From contig NZ_FZNZ01000004.1 in NCBI RefSeq assembly GCF_900187995.1, positions 1 through 64,000 on the forward strand: a DNA stretch of 64,000 bases. The letters are read 5' to 3'. This DNA comes from Prevotella jejuni (GTDB taxonomy: Bacteria > Bacteroidota > Bacteroidia > Bacteroidales > Bacteroidaceae). Positions 16,619-26,001 of the stretch are shown here, in pieces (positions within the stretch are counted from its first letter, which is position 1; every line of letters begins with the position of its first letter). Made by a program: the position numbers and the translations under genes. The notes under the pieces were generated by a model. That model ran no database searches, was not told where the DNA came from, and worked only from the letters and a program-made list of their open reading frames with translations.

Positions 16619-16681
16619 TATTCCGCTGTTGGCATTATGAATGTCAATGGCTTGTAGCGTTTTTTATACATAGAGTTTAAG

Positions 16682-16714
16682 GGCTGAAATCCGACAGTGG
16701 GTTTCAGCCTTTAT
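16682..16714 (+). terminator. Terminator of the SpoIIM-DUF58 operon
   Basis: GGCTGAAA at 16682-16689 pairs with TTTCAGCC at 16702-16709, followed by TTTATTG. Confidence 0.75.
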
Positions 16715-16867
16715 TGTTTTCATGGGTCAACAAGACGAACGTAACGACCGTTATATGCGTTCCGTTCGATAGGATATAACGGCTATGAACGATAGAGAAT
16801 ATTACTGGTAAAGAGTCAGTAAGGCGTGTTTCTATGATAGGCAAAAGTAGTCATGCCGAATTATTAT

Positions 16868-16938
16868 CATGAAGAAAAATATTTTTTATCATGAAAATAA
16901 ATATTTCTTGTCGTGAAAAAAAATATTTTTCTTCATGA
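16868..16938. repeat. 22-bp periodic array A1 (CATGA...AAATATTT)
   Basis: CATGA or CGTGA starts at 16868, 16890, 16912 and 16934, exactly 22 bases apart, and each unit has AAATATTT (or near) at its centre. Each unit is roughly palindromic (ATGAA...TTCAT). Arrays of the same unit are at 30841, 38914 and 49792. Confidence 0.9.
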
Positions 16939-17166
16939 AAAGAATTTGAAAACGACAAGGAGTTGCTCGTTCCTAACGCTCTTCTTGTATGTTGACGATG
17001 ATGATAAGAGGGCATAAAGAAGCCAAGTTAGGGTGTAGCATTTGCTTGGGAGAATTCGAGAAATCAGTACGTTGCGCTGCCTTCTGTCGTCGTTTAGGTC
17101 GCTGTTCATAAGCATTTGTAAGTAATTTTTAAGTGTTCTGTGGGCTAAAATCATAATAAATAGGTA

Positions 17167-17197
17167 TTGTGGCATACTGATGTTTCTTATAACTTTG
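17167..17197 (+). promoter_or_regulatory. Promoter of the heme-acquisition operon
   Basis: TTG at 17167-17169, a 20-base spacer and TAACTTTG at 17190-17197, 37 bases before the first start codon. No recognisable iron-regulator operator is obvious. Confidence 0.75.
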
Positions 17198-17233
17198 CAT
17201 TCGAATAGAATTAATATAAACTGAATCAGTAAC

Positions 17234-17713
17234 ATGAGAATTAAAAATTTATTTCTTACACTTGCTGTTGTGCTGTTAGCTTCGATGACTTCTATCCCTG
17301 TCTCTGCGGCTAACCATGTGAAAGTAAGTGACAAAGATGGCAATAACACTTACTTTGCTCTGTCTGATAAGCCTACTGTTACCTTCACTTCCACTGCCAT
17401 GGTTTTGACTGCTGGAAGCCAAACAATAGAGTATCCTCTGACAGACTTCCGTGCTTTTGCCTTCGAAGATGATCCATTAAGCATTGAGTCTTTTAATGCA
17501 GAAGGCAACAATGCCGTCTTTTCCTTTGGTAACTCCTTGAAGGGAGAAGGCCTGAAAGCAGGTAGCCAAGTAGCTGTTTACACCATTAATGGACAGTTGG
17601 TTGGCCGTTCTACCGTAAGCCAAAGCGGTACTGTTGAGATTCCTCTCGACGGACAAACAGGCGTTTTTGTAGTTAAATCATTATCTAAGACATTTAAATT
17701 CATACGTAAATGA
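17234..17713 (+). CDS. Small secreted protein with type IX-like C-terminal tail
   Basis: 159 residues. Signal peptide (residues 1-25, cleavage after VSAA or VSA). The rest is beta-rich, and the final 65 residues (AVYTINGQLVGRSTVSQSG...GVFVVKSLSKTFKFIRK) look like a type IX/Por secretion sorting domain, which ends in a hydrophobic strand and basic residues. It starts the heme operon and overlaps the next start by four bases (ATGA). Its N-terminal part (VKVSDKDGNNTYFAL) resembles the start of the next protein (LKVTKTDGSVVTYNA), so it may be a scaffold or heme-binding relative. Function not known. Confidence 0.75.
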   Translation: MRIKNLFLTLAVVLLASMTSIPVSAANHVKVSDKDGNNTYFALSDKPTVTFTSTAMVLTAGSQTIEYPLTDFRAFAFEDDPLSIESFNAEGNNAVFSFGNSLKGEGLKAGSQVAVYTINGQLVGRSTVSQSGTVEIPLDGQTGVFVVKSLSKTFKFIRK

Positions 17714-18651
17714 AAAAGATCTTTACTTTAGTAATCGTATCTTTCTTGAGTGCACTCGCAGTACAGGCACAGTCATTAAAGGTAACCAAAACCGATGGTA
17801 GCGTTGTAACTTATAACGCATCAGATATTTCAAAGATTGAGTTCTTGCCAAGTGAAACCCCTTCACAACCAAAGTTGATACACGAGTTTGCAGGCTATCT
17901 GACTGTAAAGAACAGAGCACTCGATAATGTTCGTTTTGACACAGGCGCTAAGATTAAGGTGTTGCAGGACGGTGGTAAGTTCTTTGCAGAGTTCTCCGAT
18001 ACTCAGTGGGGTACTGGTTCTTTCGAGATAACCATGGCTAATCATGCCATTAACGGTACTGGAAAGATGAAGATTGCAAACCCAAAAGCTGGCGGTGCAA
18101 TGAATGAGTATGATGCAACAATGAGTGGTTCGATGACAGAAATAAAGATTTCAATCCCATCACTCATGGGTGGTACTGATATTACTTGGCATTATGCTGA
18201 GGCTTCAGCAGCGTCAAAGGTGGCAGGAAACTATACTGGTACGACCTCTTTGAATGTGGGTGGAATGTTTGGTCCATTCACATCTGCAACGGTTGGGTAT
18301 AAGATTACTGCTAATGAAGATGGCTCTATCAATGTGACAGCATCTGAAGAGAAGTACACAGGTGTTACAATGATGCAGAACTTGACATTAGGAACATATA
18401 CCGTAAAGAACCTTGCTTACGATAAGGCAACCAATAGCTTTAGTCGTGACTATAGTAAAGACGGTATCAAAGTACACTTCAAGGCAACCGGCGGCGCGAT
18501 GGAAAGGGATGAAAATTACGAGTTCGGAGAAACAAGTAAGATGACCGTTACACTTGCTGAGGATGGTACATTGACCATAACTAACAAATATAAGGTAGGC
18601 AAAATGCCATTCCCAATCTCAGCAACTTATACTGGTAAGAAGGCTAAGTAA
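17710..18651 (+). CDS. Secreted calycin-like (lipocalin-fold) protein, putative heme/ligand binder
   Basis: 313 residues with signal peptide (1-20, AVQAQ). After a short DGSVVTYNASDISKIEF segment come two repeats of a beta-barrel-like pattern: about 60-165 (FAGYLTVKNRALDNV...GTGKMKIANPKAGG) and about 180-312 (VAGNYTGTTSLNVGGMFGPF...LTITNKYKVGKMPFPISATYTGK), matching the calycin-like domain found in Bacteroidales secreted proteins. In this family the barrel is proposed to hold a small hydrophobic ligand. Its place just before a HmuY-like lipoprotein suggests heme or porphyrin, but no axial ligand can be assigned by eye. Confidence 0.75.
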   Translation: MKKIFTLVIVSFLSALAVQAQSLKVTKTDGSVVTYNASDISKIEFLPSETPSQPKLIHEFAGYLTVKNRALDNVRFDTGAKIKVLQDGGKFFAEFSDTQWGTGSFEITMANHAINGTGKMKIANPKAGGAMNEYDATMSGSMTEIKISIPSLMGGTDITWHYAEASAASKVAGNYTGTTSLNVGGMFGPFTSATVGYKITANEDGSINVTASEEKYTGVTMMQNLTLGTYTVKNLAYDKATNSFSRDYSKDGIKVHFKATGGAMERDENYEFGETSKMTVTLAEDGTLTITNKYKVGKMPFPISATYTGKKAK

Positions 18652-18665
18652 AACGTTATACGCTC

Positions 18666-19460
18666 ATGCACAGAGTATTTCGCCCTATTTCTATCCTTGC
18701 AGGCTGTGCCATCATGATGTTGGTAACAGCCTGCAACGGCATTTTTGATGATATATATGATGAGGCTTCTGCTTCATCAAGTGTAACGACAGAGGGTCAA
18801 CTCCTTGTTAATGCTGCCAGTTGGAAGGACTGGTATTATGTTGACTTTGACTCTTTACAGATGTATATCGAGCGCAAAGACACTGCAGGACTGCTCAAGG
18901 CACAGACAAACTTCACGCATTATGCTATCCCAACGAGCCTGTCGTCGGGTAGTGGTGACGGGAAAACGGGTATGTACACTTACTGGTTTGATGTCTTCGG
19001 AAAAGGTATCTCTGTTAATGAGAAGCGTGGCTTTACTGCTACGGATGCGCAGCCTGAACCACAGTCATGGAGCATTGCCTTTCATCGTAACAATGTTAGG
19101 ACGAACGGTGGGGCCGTACTTGAAACGAAGTACACCTCTTTGAATGAGCTTCCAAAGAATAGTTCCTATTTCTTAGGAGCAACATTCCAAGAAGATGAAT
19201 GGACAGAGAACGAGGTTTGGGAGGACCAGTCGCAGATGCTTATGAGCCTGATTGGATGCCAGGGAATACGTATTAATAAGGTACTATCGTCTTGGTTGAA
19301 AATCGATATACCCCCAATGCCACCTGCTTTCACGATGAACAAGCATGTATTCATCGTTCGTTTGAAGAATGGGAAGTATGCTGCCTTGCAGTTGGAGAAC
19401 TATATTGGTACCGATGGAACCAAGTGCTGGTTGACTATTAACTATAAGTATCCATATTAA
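18666..19460 (+). CDS. hmuY: HmuY-family heme-binding lipoprotein
   Basis: 264 residues. Lipoprotein signal with lipobox VTAC (Cys about 23). The HmuY signature SWSIAFHRNNVRTNGG is present near residues 138-153, preceded by the WKDWYYVDFDSL strand typical of the family. HmuY proteins are surface hemophores that take heme from host proteins and pass it to the TonB-dependent receptor HmuR, encoded next. It is longer than the Porphyromonas gingivalis protein and closer to Prevotella relatives. Heme ligands cannot be fixed from one sequence. Confidence 0.8.
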   Translation: MHRVFRPISILAGCAIMMLVTACNGIFDDIYDEASASSSVTTEGQLLVNAASWKDWYYVDFDSLQMYIERKDTAGLLKAQTNFTHYAIPTSLSSGSGDGKTGMYTYWFDVFGKGISVNEKRGFTATDAQPEPQSWSIAFHRNNVRTNGGAVLETKYTSLNELPKNSSYFLGATFQEDEWTENEVWEDQSQMLMSLIGCQGIRINKVLSSWLKIDIPPMPPAFTMNKHVFIVRLKNGKYAALQLENYIGTDGTKCWLTINYKYPY

Positions 19461-19535
19461 ATTAGACATGCAACCCTTTTCGTTATGCTTTATTCGAGGA
19501 TAAGAAAGGGACTTCATTAATATTTGTTATTGGCT

Positions 19536-21506
19536 ATGACGCGAAAGACCATTATATTGTCAGTCCTACTCAGCCTCACCTTTGAAGGTATGTCGGCTGA
19601 TGTTCCCAATGACTCTATCCCCCAGACGATAGAGTTAGACCAAGTAGTAGTGACGGGAACACGTACCCCAAAGTTGCTTGCCAATACCCCTGTGTTGACG
19701 AAACTCATCACTGCTAATGACATAATGAAGACAGATGCCACCAATCTACGTGATGTCTTACAGCAGATAATACCAGGTGTTGAGTTCTCATACGCCATGA
19801 ATCAGCAGGTACACATGAACTTTTCTGGCTTTGGTGGACAGAGTATGTTGATACTTGTTGACGGTGAACGCCTTGCTGGAGAGACGATGGACGATGTCGA
19901 CTTCACCCGCATTGGTATGGAAAATGTTGACCATATCGAGATTGTGAAAGGTGCTGCATCAGCGCTCTATGGCTCTAATGCCGCTGGTGGAGTTATCAAT
20001 ATCATCACAAAGAAAAAGCCCAATCCATGCGCACTCAACCTTAACATGCGTTTTGGTCGCCATCATGAGCAACGCTATGGACTGTCTTGGCAGTACGCAA
20101 GGGGCAAGTGGAATAACTTGCTGACGGTCAACAGGAATAGTTCCAACAACTTTAATGTGCACAACGGACCTAATCCTATTACGCGCGTCGTATCTACCAT
20201 CTATGGTGATGCTGTCTGGAACTTCAAGGAACAGCTAACTTATACACTGAATGAGAAGCTACGCTTGACAGGACGTGCCGGTTATTTCTATCGTCAGTTG
20301 GTACGTACAGAGGAGGTGCCAGAGCGTTATCGTGACTTTACAGGCGGCCTTCGTGGTACGTGGACACCCGACCTCTTCAACAGTGTAGACCTCTCCTATG
20401 CTTTCGACCAGTATGATAAGTCAGACTATCAGCGCATTACTCGACTGGACATCCGTGACTATTCAAATGTACAGAACAGTCTTCGACTACTTTATACGCA
20501 CACGTTTGAAAACGAGAATGTCCTCTCTGTGGGTGCAGACTATATGCATGATTACCTCTTCAATACGAACTTAGAGGGTCGAGTACGTAAGCAAGACTCC
20601 TTCGATGCATTTGCTCAATACGACTGGAACATCAATAAGTATTGGGAAGTAGTAGGTGCGCTGCGTTACGACTACTTCTCTGATGGACACATCTCAAGAC
20701 TGACTCCGAAGGTAAGTGCACGTTATCAACCAATAAGAAACCTAAATGTTCGACTCAGTTATGGCATGGGCTTCCGTGCACCAACACTAAAAGAAAAGTA
20801 CTACAACTTTGATATGTCGGGTATATGGGTGGTCGAAGGCAACCCTTCTTTACGGCCAGAAGTGAGCCAGAACTTCAATGCCTCGGTTGATTACACAAAG
20901 GGTCACTATAACTTCACGGTAAGTGCTTATTGTAATAAGATTGAGAACAAGATAGCAACGGGTGCTCCTTACTATAAGAGTCCATCGGACATCATGCCTC
21001 ATCTACCTTATCTTAACCTAAATAACTATACGGTAAGTGGGGGAGAGGCAACGGCACAAGCGCGTTGGACGAATGGTCTTACCGCCCGTTTAAGTTATGC
21101 TTATACCAATGAGCGCCTGCCTAAAGACAAGAATAGCAACGCTGTAAACAACCAGTATATACCTGCTCGCAAACACTCAATGACAGGTCATGTCGATTGG
21201 GACCATCAGTGGTTGAAGAACTATGGAACGAACATCGGACTCGATGGACGCTTCCTCTCTGCAGTCGACAATGAAGAGTTTGTTGATTACTATGACATCT
21301 CTAAGGGTATAAAGAATATCCATTACCCAGCATACGCACTCTTCAAACTATCCTTAGTGCAGCGTATCAGCAAGGCTGTAAAGGTAAGTGTTGTACTCGA
21401 TAACATTTTTAATTATAAACCAGAATATTATTATTTGAACTGCCCATTGACTGATGGAACAAACCTAATGATAGGGATGTCGGTCGATGTGGACAAACTC
21501 TTTTAA
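19536..21506 (+). CDS. hmuR: TonB-dependent heme receptor (HmuR-like)
   Basis: 656 residues from the ATG at 19536 ([10 protein letters not shown]); an upstream in-frame TTG is less likely. Signal peptide about 1-21. TonB box region [14 protein letters not shown] near 36-49, plug domain with [32 protein letters not shown]-type pattern around 130-160, and a barrel containing [11 protein letters not shown] and GNPSLRPE, the FRAP/NPNL features of heme receptors. It should import heme delivered by the HmuY-like protein using ExbBD-TonB energy. The terminal residue is Phe, as usual for outer-membrane barrels. Confidence 0.85.
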   Translation: [656 protein letters not shown]

Positions 21507-21529
21507 GCACTGAAAGCTTTAATTAATTT

Positions 21530-22396
21530 ATGGAAAAGGATAAGATCTATTTCTGGCGAGCCATCGCCTCGTTTATTTTAGTGTTGTTCACGATGCCTTT
21601 AGGTCATGCTCTTATGATCATGATGGATAAGAACATGGCGCCAGAAGCTGTGCATTATGCTGGCTTTGCCATGGGTTTTGTGGGATTGGTCATCGTTATC
21701 ATTGGTGTATTTGTTAAAGGTGATACTCGTCAAACACTGTGGGGACTTATCGGAGGGTTGCTCTTCTGGACCGGATGGGTAGAGTTCCTCTTCCAATATT
21801 ACGCCAATCGCTATGGCGTACCACCAGAGATTGAACACGGACAGGTCGTTACTAAGCCAGAATATCTGATACTTCCTGCATCATTCGGGTTCTGGATGAT
21901 GATGATGACGATGTACATCTTTAGTACACGTAATGGTTGTGACTTTATAACATGGATACAGAAACGACTGTTTGGAAAGCGTAAGAACGAGATAGCCTTC
22001 CAACCGATGACCCGCCACACGTCTATTGTCACGTTTATGGAAGTCAATATGATTCTATGGGCTTCTTATCTTTTATTGATGTTCTGTTACGATAAGAACT
22101 TCCTTGGCGACCATCATCCAGTGACTTATCTCATAGGTTTTAGTTGCTTTATCGGTTCGTTGTTCATGTTCAAGAAGCAGCTCCACATCGCTTCATGGGG
22201 TGCTAATATCCGTATGTCAGTGGCAACGGTGATTGTTTTTTGGACTCCTATTGAGATTCTCGGACGTATTAATTTCTTCAAGGAGTTCTGGATTCATCCA
22301 CAAGAATACAGTGTTCAACTACTTTGCATCTTAGCTGCTTTCATCATCTTGATAGTTTATATGTGGATGAAAGGTGCTAAGAAGAAGCGTGGATAA
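21530..22396 (+). CDS. Multi-pass inner-membrane protein of the heme operon, unknown
   Basis: 288 residues with about eight hydrophobic segments: near 10-32, 40-62, 69-90, 105-128, 165-185, 193-212, 222-245 and 258-280, ending in a Lys/Arg tail (MKGAKKKRG). Several His, Met and aromatic residues lie in or near the membrane segments. It starts 23 bases after the receptor gene and is clearly in the same transcript. I recognise no transporter motif (no ATPase or permease signature). An inner-membrane heme-handling or permease role is a guess from position. Confidence 0.75.
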   Translation: MEKDKIYFWRAIASFILVLFTMPLGHALMIMMDKNMAPEAVHYAGFAMGFVGLVIVIIGVFVKGDTRQTLWGLIGGLLFWTGWVEFLFQYYANRYGVPPEIEHGQVVTKPEYLILPASFGFWMMMMTMYIFSTRNGCDFITWIQKRLFGKRKNEIAFQPMTRHTSIVTFMEVNMILWASYLLLMFCYDKNFLGDHHPVTYLIGFSCFIGSLFMFKKQLHIASWGANIRMSVATVIVFWTPIEILGRINFFKEFWIHPQEYSVQLLCILAAFIILIVYMWMKGAKKKRG

Positions 22397-22843
22397 TAAG
22401 TGATAACGAGGACTACTGTAGGCGATGTGTAATCGTGTTGCCTATTCTCAAGAAATATGATATATACAGTATAGATTACTTGTTGGCAATAGCGAGGTTG
22501 CTGACAAGTAATTTTTTTTGTATCTTTCAGCTGCACTAAAAGGCTACTAAGCCATTGATAGCGGGCGTTACCCTATAGTATTCTACTGTGAAAAGCGTTA
22601 CATATAAGTCCTATCCATTGTTTTGATGTCGCTTTCAAACAATCTGTACAAGTCCGATTCATTGTTTTGAGGATAGTCTCAAACAATCTTCTTCCCACTT
22701 TGGAAGAATTGACAATAAGGTAAAAAATCGTTACAAGCATTCAAGCTAAGTGTCCTCGACATAGGAGTAATATATGTTTTATGAATGAGTTTGTAACCTA
22801 CAAGGAATCTGAATCTTACAAGTTGGGTTGAAGAAAATGCCTT
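22397..22843. other. Non-coding region with a 44-bp direct repeat
   Basis: No gene. AGTCC(T/G)AT(C/T)CATTGTTTTGA occurs at 22607 and 22651 and TCAAACAATC at 22635 and 22679, each pair 44 bases apart, i.e. two 22-bp steps; ATTGTTTTGA and TCAAACAAT are also near-complementary. It leads into the 22-bp array at 22844. Confidence 0.6.
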
Positions 22844-22930
22844 TCTTGCTTCAAGAAGGGCGTCTTCTTGAGGCAAGAAGAGCATGTTCTTGTATGAAGA
22901 AGGGCCTTTTCTTGCATCGAGTCAAGCCTT
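22844..22930. repeat. 22-bp periodic array B1 (TCTTG/CAAGAAGGG)
   Basis: TCTTG begins at 22844, 22866, 22888 and 22910, exactly 22 bases apart; each unit also carries an opposing CAAGAAG or GAAGAAG. The first pair forms GCCTTTCTTG against CAAGAAGGGC. Related arrays are at 42534 and 58693. Confidence 0.85.
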
Positions 22931-23109
22931 TTCTCCAAATTAAGAAGGGATTGTTAATGAAATAGTTTTATAATTTCTACTAATTTGTTTAGCCTTCCCT
23001 CTTTCTTTCCTATTACCTTTGTTGGTGTCTCTCAGTGATTCCCTCTTGTCGTGAAGGACATTTCCTCTTACAGAATCAAGTTCCCATAGAGGTCCATTCA
23101 GGCACAAGC

Positions 23110-23536
23110 TATCACAGACTTTACAAGCGATTTTAGCAGTAACGCTCTGTGTTCTCTGTATGCCGAAGGCCTTCTGTGGGCTCGAAACTGTGCGCCAAAA
23201 AGCTCCGTGAACTCTGTGCGCTCTGTGAGAGAAAAAACTCCCCAGCGTGAGAGAAATGCTTACTCACACCTCGTGTCAGCAGGCCAGTAGGGGTAACCTC
23301 ACATACTAACTACCAGTTGGCCCCTCCCCCTTCCCCTCCCCCGAAGGGAAGGGGGCGTAATCACCGAGATACCCCTATAAAAAGGATGTAGGCTTCGTTA
23401 TGTCCCTTAATGGCAGTCTTGTAGGGGTAACCTCACATACTACGCCCCTCCCTGCGGGGGAGGGGTTGGGGGAGGGGCCACTATCTTTTGGACTCGAACC
23501 TGTGCGCAAAAAAGTTCTGTTAGATCTGTGAGTTCT
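23110..23536. repeat. Non-coding repeat-rich region with paired C/G-rich elements
   Basis: No gene. Contains CTCTGTG-type words (23140-23235 and 23500-23540), and two copies of the C/G-rich element in opposite orientation at about 23289-23377 and 23421-23480; both include GTAGGGGTAACCTCACATAC. The pair could fold into a long cruciform or bracket excised DNA; no transposase is present. Confidence 0.65.
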
Positions 23537-23680
23537 GTGAGAGAAAGAAATGTCCTTAGTGAGAGAAAGAAGTGTCCTTCGTGAGAGAAAGAAATGTCCT
23601 TCATGAGAGAAAGAAAAGTCCTTCGTGAGAGAAAGAAATGTTCTTCGTGAGAGAAAGAAAAGTCCTTCGTGAGAGATAAT
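23537..23680. repeat. 22-bp tandem array C (GTGAGAGAAAGAAATGTCCT)
   Basis: Near-identical units start at 23537, 23559, 23581, 23603, 23625, 23647 and 23669, all 22 bases apart, with a few substitutions. There are no spacers, so it is a tandem repeat and not a CRISPR array. A long minus-strand ORF across it has only repeat-derived content. Confidence 0.9.
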
Positions 23681-23823
23681 ACTCCCTATCGCTCTCAAGC
23701 AACCTCTTTATTACAGCAGAAAACTACCCCGAGCGAATAAGATAAGGGAGCATGATACGCATGACGGACAAGTCTAAAATCGGTCAAGACGTATAATGTT
23801 GTTTCTCTTTGGCTGTTTCTTCT

Positions 23824-23853
23824 TTGCTATATCGCTTTTTTTTCGTATTTTTG
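23824..23853 (+). promoter_or_regulatory. Promoter of the TlpA/Omp28 operon
   Basis: TTG at 23824-23826, a 19-base spacer and TATTTTTG at 23846-23853, 24 bases before the start codon at 23877. Confidence 0.65.
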
Positions 23854-23876
23854 TAGCACCAATATAATTAAAAACA

Positions 23877-24368
23877 ATGAATAAGTTATTTCTATCCCTT
23901 TGTTTGTTGTTGGTGAGCTTTGCGTTGTCTGCACAAGAGCGACTGCCCAAAGTGATACTCAAAGACATAGAAGGAAGGACCGTACAAACCGACACTATCT
24001 CTAATAATGGCAATCCTCTTGTTATTACCTTCTTTGCTACTTGGTGCAAGCCATGCGACCGTGAGTTGAAAAGCATTGATGAGCTTTATGATGATTGGCG
24101 CCGAGAAACAGGTGTGCGAATCGTTGCAGTATCCATTGATCAGGCTCAAAACGTCAATAAAGTGAAGCCGATGGTCGACCAGAATGGCTGGCGTTATGAT
24201 GTATTACTCGACCCTAATGGTGAGTTCCGACGCTCGTTAGGTATTCTGTCAGTGCCTTATACGGTCTTACTCGATGGTCAGGGCAGGATTGTTTATAAGC
24301 ATAATGGCTACACAGATGGCGCTGAGATGGAGCTATATAAGAAGGTGAAAGAGGTAGCAGGAAGGTGA
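23877..24368 (+). CDS. TlpA-like periplasmic thioredoxin-fold protein
   Basis: 163 residues. Signal peptide (1-20, ALSAQ), then a TlpA/ResA-type fold with FFATWCKPCDREL; the CxxC cysteines are at about 60 and 63. VAVSIDQ and the cis-proline region SVPYTVLLDGQGRIVYKHNGY follow. It should act as a thiol-disulfide oxidoreductase in the periplasm. It heads an operon with an outer-membrane barrel and two Omp28-type proteins that also carry CxxC, suggesting a shared redox role on exported cysteine-containing proteins. Confidence 0.88.
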   Translation: MNKLFLSLCLLLVSFALSAQERLPKVILKDIEGRTVQTDTISNNGNPLVITFFATWCKPCDRELKSIDELYDDWRRETGVRIVAVSIDQAQNVNKVKPMVDQNGWRYDVLLDPNGEFRRSLGILSVPYTVLLDGQGRIVYKHNGYTDGAEMELYKKVKEVAGR

Positions 24369-24372
24369 TTTT

Positions 24373-26001
24373 ATGAAAAGATGGATGATGATAGGACTGC
24401 TCATAAGCCTGAGTAGTACATCGCTTTATGCACAAGAGTCCGACAAATTACACCTTTCTGGAAGTCTTCAGAGTGATATGCTGTTGGCACAAAAGGACAG
24501 CGCGACAGGCGCAGAGGCTACAGGCAGTCGTTTCCGAACGAATACTTATCTTGACTTGAGGCTTTCAAACAGATACTTTGAGGCTGGTGCAAGGTTGGAA
24601 TATATGCCCCATCCACTCCCAGGATACGAGCATGACTTTAAGGGTTGGGGCGTTCCTTACGCCTACTTGAAGGGTCGTTATAAGAATGCGGAGCTTACTT
24701 TGGGTAGCTTCTATGAGCAGTTTGGCTCTGGTTTCATCCTCCGTTCGTATGAAGAACGCAGTCTTGGAATTGACAATTCATTGCAAGGTGCACGCTTGAA
24801 CTATCTCCCTTGTGCGGGAGTTGCGGTCAAGTTGCTTACGGGTAGACAGCGTCGTTACTGGCATCACAATAAGAGTTGGATGACAGGAGCAGATGTGGAA
24901 TGGAACATGGAAAAGTCGTTTAAGTCGCTTCAACAGCATAATACCTATATAATGTTAGGTGCTTCCTACCTTAATAAATACGAGAGAGACGAGGTGGTGA
25001 TGGTCGACCCGACCCATCGGTTGCGCCTTCCTCGTTATGTCAATGCGTTCGATTTACGTCTACGAGTGCAACATCACGGCTTCAATGTATTGGCAGAAAT
25101 GGCAATGAAGACGCAGGATCCTTCGCATGATAATGGTTACATCTATCGTAATGGCTATGTGGCAATGCTCTCTGGGTCCTATTCTAAGCGTGGAATGAGC
25201 CTATTGTTGCAAGCAAAACGCAGTACGAATATGGGCTTCCGAAGCCGTAGAGGGATGGAAGGTATCTCCTCTTTCATCAATCATCTACCGCCTTTCACGG
25301 TGGAGCATACCTATACCTTGGCAGCACTCTACCCTTACGCTACACGCCCCGAGGGTGAGTGGGCTTATCAAGCAACGGCAGCTTACACCTTTCCAAAGGG
25401 CTCATGGATGGGAGGAAAGTATGGAACAACAACGAAAGTGAACTTCTCTCATGTCCATTCAGTGCTTAAGAAGGGTGCAGGAGAGATGGGTACAGAGGGT
25501 TATGGTAGCCCGTTTTGGGCATGGGGGGACGCTACCTATTATCAAGATATTGATGTGCAGTTGGAGAAGCGACTCTCTAAAGCAACGAAGTTAAACCTGA
25601 TGTATATGTATCAACGGTACAATCAGACCTTGTTAGAAGGGCATGGAGGAATGTTAAACACGCATATCTTCGTCGCAGATGTCAAACAGAAACTCGGAAC
25701 GAACGCCATCTTGCGTGTCGAAGGGCAGTATCTTGCATCAAAAGAGGGCGATAAAGACTGGCTATTCGGGCTGGGAGAACTATCGTTCGCACCGCATTGG
25801 ATGGTCACTGTGAGCGATCTCTACAATGCAGGTAACAGTCATGTGCATTACTACCAAGGCTATGTAACCTATAGCGGCGGGGCACATCGACTGCAATTAG
25901 GCTATGGTCGAACACGTGCGGGCTTTAATTGTTCGGGTGGAGTATGCCGTTATATCCCTGCAACAAAGGGTTTGACACTCTCTTATAATTATAACTTTTG
26001 A
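24373..26001 (+). CDS. Outer-membrane beta-barrel protein (DUF6029-like)
   Basis: 542 residues with signal peptide (1-21, SLYAQ). The rest is built of alternating amphipathic strands (NTYLDLRLSNRYFEAGARLEYM, ELTLGSFYEQFGSGFILRSYEERSLG) and ends ...GVCRYIPATKGLTLSYNYNF with a terminal Phe, as in outer-membrane barrels. The GSGFILRSYEER and C-terminal GGVCRYIPA features match the DUF6029 family of Bacteroidota as I remember it. It starts four bases after the TlpA-like gene and shares its stop with the next start. Function unknown; a porin or export component is possible. Confidence 0.75.
   Translation: MKRWMMIGLLISLSSTSLYAQESDKLHLSGSLQSDMLLAQKDSATGAEATGSRFRTNTYLDLRLSNRYFEAGARLEYMPHPLPGYEHDFKGWGVPYAYLKGRYKNAELTLGSFYEQFGSGFILRSYEERSLGIDNSLQGARLNYLPCAGVAVKLLTGRQRRYWHHNKSWMTGADVEWNMEKSFKSLQQHNTYIMLGASYLNKYERDEVVMVDPTHRLRLPRYVNAFDLRLRVQHHGFNVLAEMAMKTQDPSHDNGYIYRNGYVAMLSGSYSKRGMSLLLQAKRSTNMGFRSRRGMEGISSFINHLPPFTVEHTYTLAALYPYATRPEGEWAYQATAAYTFPKGSWMGGKYGTTTKVNFSHVHSVLKKGAGEMGTEGYGSPFWAWGDATYYQDIDVQLEKRLSKATKLNLMYMYQRYNQTLLEGHGGMLNTHIFVADVKQKLGTNAILRVEGQYLASKEGDKDWLFGLGELSFAPHWMVTVSDLYNAGNSHVHYYQGYVTYSGGAHRLQLGYGRTRAGFNCSGGVCRYIPATKGLTLSYNYNF

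Noticed and set aside
22679..22885. 68-residue minus ORF
   Set aside because: Runs through the 22-bp array B1 and a hairpin; no gene-like features.
23537..23680. CRISPR-like regular repeats
   Set aside because: Units are contiguous 22-mers with no unique spacers and no cas genes nearby; a tandem repeat.
23375..23698. 107-residue minus ORF
   Set aside because: Covers the 22-bp tandem array and a C/G-rich repeat; repetitive SLTKDFSFSHEG-type composition and no promoter.
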